From positions 1 through 5,165 of the forward strand of contig DBMZ01000029.1 in NCBI GenBank assembly GCA_002299005.1: a DNA stretch of 5,165 bases, in the 5' to 3' direction. Shown here piece by piece: positions 1-5,165 of the stretch (its first letter is position 1; each line of letters starts with the position of its first letter). A model generated the notes under the pieces. The model saw nothing but the letters and a program-made list of their open reading frames with translations, was not told where the DNA came from and ran no database searches. Origin of the DNA: Alphaproteobacteria bacterium UBA685 (lineage in GTDB: Bacteria > Pseudomonadota > Alphaproteobacteria > Puniceispirillales > Puniceispirillaceae). A program made the translations under genes and the position numbers.

Positions 1-584
1 CCATCTGGCAGGCCTTGCTCGCTGGCTATTTGCGCAATGCGCAAGGCCACAAGCGGTGTTTCCTCAGATGGTTTCAAGATAAAGGCATTGCCTGTCGCAA
101 GCGCAGGCGCCGCTTTCCAACAAGCGATTTGCGCCGGATAATTCCAGGCACCAATGCCCGCGCAAACGCCCAATGGCACACGCTTTGTATAGCCGATAGC
201 ATCCGCCCATTGATGAGAGGTGCCTGTCATAGTGGCGGCAAGATGGGCAAAATATTCGAACGCATCTGCGCCTGATGGCACATCACCTGTGACGGCTTCT
301 GAATAAAGCTTGCCGACATCTTGGACCTCAAGGCGCGATAATTCTTCATTCGCCTCTTGCAAGGCAAGGCCAATTTTATGAAGCACACGCGCGCGGTCCT
401 GTCCTGTTAGAGCGGCCCATTTCTTTTGCGCGGCCTTTGCATGCGCCACCGCCTCATCAAGCATGGCAGGCGAGGCGCGCTCGACCTTTGCGATAACCTC
501 ACCTGTGGCCGGATAGATTTTATCGATTGTGCCATGAGAGCTTGGATAGGGGGCACCGTTAATGAAAGATGAGATAATGTGCAT
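1..584 (-). CDS. betB: Betaine-aldehyde dehydrogenase-like NAD(P)-dependent aldehyde dehydrogenase, N-terminal part (cut by window edge)
   Basis: Translating the minus strand from ATG at 584 gives 194 uninterrupted residues that run off the left edge, so the 3' end is missing. Residues 138-195 closely resemble BetB as I recall it: PLGVCAGIGAWNYP (137-150) with the conserved oxyanion Asn148, an APALATGNA stretch, then KPSEETPL (171-178) with the cofactor-binding Lys171, ending in GLPDG. Upstream, LEVQDVGK (85-92) and GADAFEYFAHL (105-115) match the BetB N-terminal half. The catalytic Cys and Glu lie in the missing part. Family members oxidise betaine aldehyde to glycine betaine in the cytoplasm. 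The start is supported by an AGAGG Shine-Dalgarno site (590-594 on the plus strand) five bases upstream. The gene is divergent from the aldolase/alcohol dehydrogenase pair and probably shares their control region. Aldehyde dehydrogenase membership is certain; betaine aldehyde as substrate is likely, but related aldehydes such as aminoaldehydes are possible. Confidence 0.9.
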   Translation of the reverse strand, partial: MHIISSFINGAPYPSSHGTIDKIYPATGEVIAKVERASPAMLDEAVAHAKAAQKKWAALTGQDRARVLHKIGLALQEANEELSRLEVQDVGKLYSEAVTGDVPSGADAFEYFAHLAATMTGTSHQWADAIGYTKRVPLGVCAGIGAWNYPAQIACWKAAPALATGNAFILKPSEETPLVALRIAQIASEQGLPD

Positions 585-758
585 GTGCGCCTCTGATGAT
601 AGGATGTCAGCTCGTGCTGAAAATCGGTCTTTAAAGACTTTGCAAAAGGGCAAGAAACGTTCTTGCAAAGATGTCTCAAATCTATCATGGTTTTTTGAAA
701 AACTGCAAAAGCAAATCACGCTATTTGCACGAATTAGTGAGACGCTAGGAATGAGATT
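585..758. promoter_or_regulatory. Divergent control region with nested inverted repeats
   Basis: This 174-base gap separates two divergent genes, so it should hold both promoters. Several dyads are visible: a perfect 12-base palindrome GTCTTTAAAGAC (627-638); CTTTGCAA (638-645) paired with TTGCAAAG (663-670) across 17 bases; nested within that, GCAAGAA (650-656) and TTCTTGC (660-666) around a 3-base centre; and GCAAAT (711-716) with ATTTGC (723-728). The TTGCAA element recurs at 640-645 and 663-668. Such symmetry is typical of operators for dimeric repressors, but I cannot name the regulator. The AACGTTC core at the centre of the inner dyad is reminiscent of BetI-type sites; this is a weak resemblance only. 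I found no convincing -35/-10 pair on either strand. Confidence 0.5.
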
Positions 759-1517
759 ATGGTTGATTATGATGTAGATATCAACGAAGCGCGCCGCGAT
801 ATGGCCGCCTTGTTTCGCTGGACAGCGCGTGAACGCCTGCATGAGGGGATTGCCAACCATTATTCAATGGCGGTCACAGCAGATGGGCAACAGTTTCTGA
901 TGAACCCTTATGGGATCCATTTCTCTAAGGTCAAAGCAGGTGATTTACTGCTTTTGAACGCGCAAGAAGAGCCGAATACAACAGATGTTGCCCAAAATAG
1001 TATAGGCGGTATGGTGGATGTCACGGCTTGGGGCATACATGGCGCGATGCATCGCAACAATCCCGGCGCGCGCGTTATCTTGCATTTGCATTCCCCCTAT
1101 GCGACGGCTTTTTCATGCTTAAAAGACCCGGTTTTGCCGCCGATTGACCAGACCAGCGCGCGCTTTTTTAACCGTCTTGCCTTTGATAATGGCTTTGATG
1201 GGATGGGCATTGGTGATGAGGGCGAGCGCCTGTCGCATTTGCTTGGCAATCAGCGTGTGATGGTAATGGGCAATCACGGCATTATGAGTGTCGCATCGAG
1301 CCCGGCGATTGGCTGGGATTTGATGTATCATATTGAGGTGGGGTGCCGGAATTATATGCTGGCTTCTGCCTCTGGGCTTGCGCTGTCTGTGATGGCAGAT
1401 GATGTGGCTGAGAAAACGGCCCAACAATGGGAAGATTATGAAAGCCAAGCTGTCCATCACCTTGCCGCTATTCGCCGTATTCTTGATGAAGAAGAGCCTG
1501 ATTACGCGGCGCTCTAA
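759..1517 (+). CDS. Class II aldolase/adducin-family protein
   Basis: This 252-residue protein is the usual length for the class II aldolase/adducin fold, a zinc-dependent family covering fuculose- and ribulose-phosphate aldolases and epimerases plus many uncharacterised members. Visible motifs are EGIANHYSM (29-37, substrate/phosphate-side loop), MNPYGIHFSKV (48-58), HLHSPYATA (109-117) giving zinc ligands His109 and His111, and GNHGIMS (171-177) giving the third ligand His173. Counting back from His109 by the spacing in E. coli FucA (Glu73 to His92), the catalytic Glu position is Ala90, in TAWGIH, so classic aldol chemistry is doubtful. The start is ATG 759 with AGGA (747-750) eight bases upstream. 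It lies 48 bases before the iron alcohol dehydrogenase and is probably co-transcribed with it. The family is confident; the substrate and even the reaction are unknown. Confidence 0.9.
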   Translation: MVDYDVDINEARRDMAALFRWTARERLHEGIANHYSMAVTADGQQFLMNPYGIHFSKVKAGDLLLLNAQEEPNTTDVAQNSIGGMVDVTAWGIHGAMHRNNPGARVILHLHSPYATAFSCLKDPVLPPIDQTSARFFNRLAFDNGFDGMGIGDEGERLSHLLGNQRVMVMGNHGIMSVASSPAIGWDLMYHIEVGCRNYMLASASGLALSVMADDVAEKTAQQWEDYESQAVHHLAAIRRILDEEEPDYAAL

Positions 1518-1553
1518 ACCCCCTATCCTTTTTTCGTATAATTCTGTTTTTGT

Positions 1554-1557
1554 AAGG
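1554..1557 (+). promoter_or_regulatory. Ribosome binding site choosing ATG 1566 over GTG 1557
   Basis: AAGG within TAAGG lies eight bases upstream of ATG 1566, a normal spacing. The in-frame GTG at 1557 overlaps this site and has no comparable Shine-Dalgarno sequence of its own, so the alcohol dehydrogenase most likely starts at ATG 1566 and is three residues shorter than the longest reading frame. Confidence 0.6.
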
Positions 1558-1565
1558 TGCCTTTT

Positions 1566-2726
1566 ATGGATATTTCCTCTTTCCCTGCGCTTATTTCACG
1601 TCCCCATTCATTGGTTGAGGCAGTGCCTTTCCTTAAAAATAGGGGCGTTCAGAATCTATTTTTGCTAGCAGACCCATTTGTCGCAACATCTGGCCAGCTA
1701 GATGGTTTGCGCGCCGCTATCGCTGAGGCAGGTATGGTGCTAACCGAATTTTCAGATTTTGCTGGCGAGCCTAAAATGGGCAAGATGGATGAGATTATCG
1801 CGCTCACAAGAGGCGCTAATTGTGATGGTGTCATCGGGGTTGGTGGCGGCTCTGCGCTTGATATGGCAAAGATTGTGTCTATCACTTTGGTCGCTGATAG
1901 GCCGGCAGATGATTATTGGATGATGGCAAATCCCTTGCCGCCGCAAAGCCTGCCATCTGTGATGGTGCCGACCACCGCTGGTACGGGGTCTGAATCATGT
2001 TCAACAAATATCATCGCTGACCGCAATGGTCATAAGGGCTGGGTTTGGGGGCCTGAGACAAAGCCTGATCTGATTATTCATGATCCTGTGCTAAGCACCA
2101 GCTTGCCAGCCGCGCTAACGGGTTGGTGCGGGATGGATGCCTTTATTCATGCCTTTGAAGCCTCCACCAATAAATATGCCCATGCAAGCGCGAGGGGCTA
2201 TGGTCATCAGGCGATAAAATTGATTGTCGATGCGCTGCCAACGGCGGTGGCGAACGGCGATGATTTGGTCGCGCGTCAGAATATGTTGCTTGGCTCTGCG
2301 TGGGCAGGGGCCGCGATTGATCAAGTTGGCACAGCGGTGGCCCATCATATCAGCCACGCAATGGCGACGCTGGCACCTGTGCATCATGGGCATGCAACCG
2401 CCATTGGCTTTGAGGTGACGCTTGGCTGGATTGTTGAGGGCATTGAAGGTGATGATGTGGCGATTGAAAAATTCCAATCTATGGCAGATACGCTTGGGGT
2501 AAGAGATTATCGTGATGTGCCGCAATTTGTCTCCGACTTTATGGATGCGTGCCAGATTGATAGGCGCCTGCCACAAAGCTTTGCCGGTTTTGATAAGCAC
2601 GCCTTGGTCGAACAATTATTGGCAGATCATACGCAATCAATGCGCGTCGCCACCTCGCGCGAGGTCACGCAAGAGGCGATTAGTGAGATTGTCGACAGGC
2701 TCGCCGCTTTGCCCATTCAGGCGTAA
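1566..2726 (+). CDS. Iron-containing (type III) alcohol dehydrogenase
   Basis: This 386-residue protein is full length for the Fe-ADH family, cytoplasmic NAD(P)-dependent, metal-containing alcohol/aldehyde oxidoreductases. The N-terminal Rossmann-like half contains GVGGGSALDMAK (91-102) for the cofactor diphosphate and PTTAGTGSE (135-143). The metal site is complete by comparison with FucO: Asp191 and His195 in GMDAFIHAFEA, then His260 and His274 with the FucO-like spacing of 14, and the extra conserved His264 between them. The enzyme therefore looks active. It follows the aldolase-family gene by 48 bases with no clear terminator between, suggesting an operon. Its proximity to a BetB-like aldehyde dehydrogenase suggests an alcohol-to-aldehyde-to-acid route, as in Bacillus GbsB/GbsA choline oxidation, but the substrate cannot be read from the sequence; other short-chain or sugar-derived alcohols remain possible. 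Confidence 0.93.
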   Translation: MDISSFPALISRPHSLVEAVPFLKNRGVQNLFLLADPFVATSGQLDGLRAAIAEAGMVLTEFSDFAGEPKMGKMDEIIALTRGANCDGVIGVGGGSALDMAKIVSITLVADRPADDYWMMANPLPPQSLPSVMVPTTAGTGSESCSTNIIADRNGHKGWVWGPETKPDLIIHDPVLSTSLPAALTGWCGMDAFIHAFEASTNKYAHASARGYGHQAIKLIVDALPTAVANGDDLVARQNMLLGSAWAGAAIDQVGTAVAHHISHAMATLAPVHHGHATAIGFEVTLGWIVEGIEGDDVAIEKFQSMADTLGVRDYRDVPQFVSDFMDACQIDRRLPQSFAGFDKHALVEQLLADHTQSMRVATSREVTQEAISEIVDRLAALPIQA

Positions 2727-2729
2727 CAG

Positions 2730-2775
2730 GCATAAGCAATCAAAAGGGTTATGCTAAAGGGATCATTGACTCTTT
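2730..2775 (+). terminator. Weak hairpins after the alcohol dehydrogenase, possible terminator
   Basis: Just after the TAA stop, GCATAA (2730-2735) can pair with TTATGC (2749-2754) across a 13-base loop, and AAAGGG (2756-2761) can pair with CTCTTT (2770-2775, one G-U pair) across eight bases. Both stems are short and there is no run of T longer than four after the second, so intrinsic termination is only a possibility. A new promoter beginning at 2775 makes a transcript end here plausible. Confidence 0.25.
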
Positions 2776-2803
2776 TGACCAATCCACGCAAATCGAATAT
2801 AAG
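2775..2803 (+). promoter_or_regulatory. Sigma-70-type promoter for the FecR-domain gene
   Basis: TTGACC (2775-2780) and TATAAG (2798-2803) are each one base from the TTGACA and TATAAT consensus and are separated by exactly 17 bases, the optimal spacing. Transcription would begin around 2810, leaving an untranslated leader of roughly 95 bases before the start at 2905. A second TTGAC at 2766-2770 forms a direct repeat with the -35 element, nine bases apart, and is too far from the -10 to be an alternative. Confidence 0.6.
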
Positions 2804-2866
2804 AACGAACTAATTAAGTGATATGAGCGATTGGACAATGAAAGCTGTCTAGTCAGGGGCGCTGTT

Positions 2867-2905
2867 ATGAAGGCGGCGCATGATGTTTTTTTAAAGGCTT
2901 TGTGA
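2867..2905 (+). CDS. Possible 12-residue leader peptide coupled to the FecR-domain gene
   Basis: ATG 2867 opens a 12-codon frame, MKAAHDVFLKAL, ending at TGA 2903-2905. Its stop overlaps the downstream start by one base (TGATG), the usual arrangement for translational coupling. AGGGG (2855-2859), a strong Shine-Dalgarno match, lies seven bases upstream. The peptide has no run of a single amino acid that would suggest attenuation, so if it is translated its role would more likely be to deliver ribosomes to the next start. The AAAGG that serves the next gene lies within this frame. A frame this short can arise by chance, so confidence is low. Confidence 0.3.
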   Translation: MKAAHDVFLKAL

Positions 2906-5165
2906 TGTTGGGTAATAAATCTGTGATGCCAAAAATGATAGCTGTTGTGATAGCAGTGATTATGACGTTTGGGCAGATGGTCACATCCATCGCATGGGCG
3001 CAAACAGGCCGCCCTATTTCAGGGGTGATTGCCGCCACTGATAAGCCTATCGCGGTCTCTTATGTCAATGAAGAGGGCGAGACGATTGGCCGTATCGCCG
3101 GTGTTGGTGAGCCGATTTACCTCAATGATGAGATCACAACGCCCGCAGGTGCCTCTTTGCAGGTATTGCTTCGTGACCAGACCGTCTTTTCAATTGGGCC
3201 AAACTCTACTTTGGTGTTTGATGAATTTATTTTTGATCCCACAAGCCCGGACGAATTAGCGCTAACAGCCTCTGTGACGAAGGGTAGCTTTAAATTTATT
3301 TCAGGTAAGATTTCAAAGTTAAAGCCGGGGGCGATGACCTTGAAACTGCCAAATGCGACAGCCTCGGTTCGTGGTACATCCGTGGTCGGGCGTGTGAGTG
3401 AGACAGGTGCGTCTGATATTGTGTTGCTAACAGGCGCGGTTCAGCTGTCAACAGCGTCAGCGCCGGCGGTTGATTTGATCCAGCCGGGCTGGGGTATTTC
3501 TGTGGGTGAGACAGGGGCGGCATCTGCGCCAACGCAATTCTCGCCTGAAGATATTGATACCATCATCCAAGAAGTTGAAACCAATGACGACGCCGCGGGT
3601 GATGAGACAGAGGTCGCAAATGCGGCTGGCGGTGAAGAGGCCGCCGAAGAAGAGCCATCTGAAGAAGCGGTGGAATCTGTCGCAGAAGTGGTCCGCGAGG
3701 CTGGCACTGAGGTGAGCGAAGAAGATATCGTCTCTATCATCAAAGCGGCTGATGGTGACCCTGAGGCCGTGGCTGAGGGTATCGTGAAAGCCATTATCGA
3801 GACGCGCATTGAAAGCGGTGATATTGACGCAGAAGCGCTTGCTGAATTTGAAAGCTTTGTCTCAGCACAAGGCGAAGGGCTTGGCGGTGAGGGCGGTGCC
3901 TTTATCCCTGAAGATTTCAAAATTGAAGACCTGAATGTTGCTGATCTTAAAGTGGAAGATCTAGGGATTGAGGGCTTTAGCTTTGGCGGTGATGATAGTT
4001 TTGTTGACGCCTTCTCAGAGCGTCTTGATACAGACATATTAGCGCTACCAAAATTTGATGAGACAGATTTTGGCTTTGGTACGGTGCAATTTGAAGATGT
4101 TAAATTCGATACAGCGGCCTTTGATTCAACGCAGATTACGGTCACACAGCGCTTTGATATTAAGGAAGTCTCGCAATTAATCGTCGGTAATGAATTTGGC
4201 GGTGATGAGGCGCCTGAGATTGAATTCTCATTCTTTGATATTCTGTTTAATGCCGAGGCAATCAACCAAGAAGTCGCCAAGCGCGAAACTTCTTTTAGCT
4301 TTGAGGAAGCGTCTTTTGGCGAGCGCACAGATGATGGCAAAGAGCCGCAAGAGACAGCGACGCCTGATGAAGGCACTAATTTTGCCAATGAAGAGCCTGT
4401 ACAAGACGATGCGCCTACTGAACCAACGATTTTGTTTAGCCAAAAAATTGACGAAGAGGGTGTCGCAAAAATCGTGATTGAGCGCCCTGTATTTGATGAT
4501 GGTAAAACAGAGACAGATGGCGGTGAGGCTGCGACTGAGACAGAAGTCCCGTCTTTTGAGGCGGCTGAATTATTCTTGAATAAATTTGTCGAGGAAGAGA
4601 CAGAAGCCAAAACCGAAGTGTCAGTTGATGAGCTGGCAGAGGCAAGCAGAGAGGAAGCGTCCGATTCGCAAAAAGAGCTGGCCGATTTGATTGAACGTGT
4701 CCAATTGGAGACACGTGAAGGCACGCTAGACCCGCTTGCTTATTATAAAGAAGGTAATGCCGAGGCACATTGGCTTGTGCTGCAATCAGGCAACAGGCTC
4801 GGCCATGATGAGGATTATGGCACGCTTATCTCTGAATCATTTAGCGGCACGGTGCGCTTTAGGGATAGTTTTGATGTCAAAGATGCTATGACCACATTTA
4901 GCGCAAAGGCTGGTTATGATATCACGCTTGATTATGATACCGCCGCTGTCACAGGGTCATTTGCGCTCAGCAATATGAGCTATAATGAGCAGACTTATTA
5001 TAGTGAAAATGATGTCACAAGCCATTCAGAGGAAATCTCTAATGTGTCATTGGCAGGCAGAGATACGCCATCTGGCACGTTGTCACAGGGTGAGGCCATT
5101 CGCAATGTAGATATCGCAACGGTTGATTTCTATAATAATACAACCGATTCCGAAGTCTCAAGCCG
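2905..5165 (+). CDS. Secreted acidic FecR-domain protein, C-terminus beyond window
   Basis: From ATG 2905 the frame stays open for 753 residues to the window end. AAAGG (2893-2897) sits seven bases upstream; an in-frame stop at 2881-2883 limits the start, with GTG 2902 and ATG 2926 as weaker options. Residues 1-32 form a signal peptide: Lys5 and Lys10, a hydrophobic core (11-22) and an AWA/Q cleavage site after Ala32, implying export. Residues about 52-181 match the FecR domain: SIGPNSTLVFDEF (96-108), TKGSFKFISGKI (125-136), then NATASVRGTSVVG (150-162). No membrane anchor or sigma-factor-binding region of classical FecR is seen, so this is not a standard anti-sigma regulator. Next come a Glu/Ala-rich stretch (about 223-260), helical segments (271-325), two tracts with five-residue periodicity (336-360, 394-413), an acidic linker, and a beta-rich part from about 613 onward. 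I see no cysteine. The function is unknown; a surface or periplasmic structural or adhesive role is inference. Confidence 0.85.
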   Translation, partial: MLGNKSVMPKMIAVVIAVIMTFGQMVTSIAWAQTGRPISGVIAATDKPIAVSYVNEEGETIGRIAGVGEPIYLNDEITTPAGASLQVLLRDQTVFSIGPNSTLVFDEFIFDPTSPDELALTASVTKGSFKFISGKISKLKPGAMTLKLPNATASVRGTSVVGRVSETGASDIVLLTGAVQLSTASAPAVDLIQPGWGISVGETGAASAPTQFSPEDIDTIIQEVETNDDAAGDETEVANAAGGEEAAEEEPSEEAVESVAEVVREAGTEVSEEDIVSIIKAADGDPEAVAEGIVKAIIETRIESGDIDAEALAEFESFVSAQGEGLGGEGGAFIPEDFKIEDLNVADLKVEDLGIEGFSFGGDDSFVDAFSERLDTDILALPKFDETDFGFGTVQFEDVKFDTAAFDSTQITVTQRFDIKEVSQLIVGNEFGGDEAPEIEFSFFDILFNAEAINQEVAKRETSFSFEEASFGERTDDGKEPQETATPDEGTNFANEEPVQDDAPTEPTILFSQKIDEEGVAKIVIERPVFDDGKTETDGGEAATETEVPSFEAAELFLNKFVEEETEAKTEVSVDELAEASREEASDSQKELADLIERVQLETREGTLDPLAYYKEGNAEAHWLVLQSGNRLGHDEDYGTLISESFSGTVRFRDSFDVKDAMTTFSAKAGYDITLDYDTAAVTGSFALSNMSYNEQTYYSENDVTSHSEEISNVSLAGRDTPSGTLSQGEAIRNVDIATVDFYNNTTDSEVSS
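3541..3741 (+). repeat. Two copies of an S-x-E-D-I-x-x-I-I motif in the FecR-domain protein
   Basis: Residues 213-221 (SPEDIDTII, bases 3541-3567) and 271-279 (SEEDIVSII, bases 3715-3741) share a nine-residue pattern and lie on either side of the Glu/Ala-rich stretch. Both would begin a helix, with Ser as the N-cap and acidic residues following. They could be remnants of a duplicated helical unit, or simply convergent helix starts. Confidence 0.35.
3910..3984 (+). repeat. Pentapeptide-repeat-like tract 1 in the FecR-domain protein
   Basis: Residues 336-360 read as five consecutive five-residue units: EDFKI, EDLNV, ADLKV, EDLGI, EGFSF. Each has Leu or Phe in the third position and Ile, Val or Phe in the fifth, and three follow the A(D/N)Lxx-like pattern of pentapeptide repeat proteins, which fold as a four-sided beta helix. 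At five units this would make barely more than one turn, so it is a short beta-helical element at most. Confidence 0.45.
4084..4143 (+). repeat. Pentapeptide-repeat-like tract 2 in the FecR-domain protein
   Basis: Residues 394-413 can be read in register as VQFED, VKFDT, AAFDS, TQITV, with a large hydrophobic residue in the third position of each unit. The five-residue spacing resembles tract 1, about 34 residues earlier, although the units are less similar to one another. The stretch between has FDETDFGFG, also rich in Phe and Asp. Confidence 0.35.

Noticed and set aside
15..275. An 86-codon plus-strand frame at the left end.
   Set aside because: It is antisense to the BetB-like coding sequence, whose conserved motifs lie in the same bases.
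407..688. A 93-codon minus-strand frame overlapping the start of the aldehyde dehydrogenase gene.
   Set aside because: It is in a different frame from the clearly BetB-like translation and shows no recognisable protein features.
663..688. TTGCAA followed by TATCAT as a promoter for the aldolase-family gene.
   Set aside because: The spacing is only 14 bases, too short for a sigma-70 promoter.
1518..1565. Possible terminator in the T-rich gap between the aldolase-family and alcohol dehydrogenase genes.
   Set aside because: There are T runs but no GC-rich inverted repeat before them, so the two genes are more likely co-transcribed.
2115..2615. A 166-codon minus-strand frame inside the alcohol dehydrogenase gene.
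   Set aside because: It is a shadow of the plus-strand gene, whose metal-binding Asp and His residues are encoded exactly there.
2823..2852. A nine-codon frame (MSDWTMKAV) in the leader of the FecR-domain gene.
   Set aside because: It has no good Shine-Dalgarno site and its stop is not coupled to another start, unlike the frame at 2867.
3441..4724. A 427-codon open frame on the minus strand, extremely rich in Ser.
   Set aside because: It is antisense to the FecR-domain gene. Its Ser/Ala/Thr-rich composition follows from complementing the Glu, Asp and Ala codons of the real gene, and the plus-strand frame has a signal peptide, a recognisable domain and a Shine-Dalgarno site.

Overview
The window is consistent with a bacterial, probably alphaproteobacterial, chromosome segment of intermediate GC content. 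That guess rests on the general look of the proteins (a BetB-type aldehyde dehydrogenase, a long FecR-domain secreted protein, tightly packed genes with Shine-Dalgarno sites) and not on any marker gene. No tRNA, rRNA, insertion sequence, CRISPR array, phage gene or integration site was seen.

Left part (1-2726), metabolism. A BetB-like betaine-aldehyde dehydrogenase reads leftward and leaves the window, so only its N-terminal 194 residues are present. It is divergent from a rightward pair: a class II aldolase/adducin-family protein and an iron-containing (type III) alcohol dehydrogenase, which are 48 bases apart with no evident terminator between them. The 174-base divergent control region carries several nested inverted repeats that look like operators. 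An alcohol dehydrogenase next to a betaine-aldehyde dehydrogenase recalls the GbsB/GbsA pair of Bacillus, in which a type III alcohol dehydrogenase oxidises choline to betaine aldehyde and GbsA oxidises that to glycine betaine. The aldolase-like protein is the odd member: its zinc histidines are kept but the residue aligned with the catalytic glutamate of fuculose-phosphate aldolase is alanine.

Middle (2727-2904). This 178-base gap holds weak hairpins, a very good sigma-70-type promoter (TTGACC, 17-base spacer, TATAAG), and a 12-codon leader reading frame with a strong Shine-Dalgarno site whose stop overlaps the next start as TGATG.

Right part (2905-5165), envelope. One long gene fills the rest and runs off the end: a secreted, very acidic, apparently cysteine-free protein with a signal peptide, a FecR-type beta domain, a Glu/Ala-rich region, two short tracts with five-residue periodicity, and a beta-rich C-terminal part. 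Its function is not known. It appears to be a separate transcription unit unrelated to the metabolic genes.
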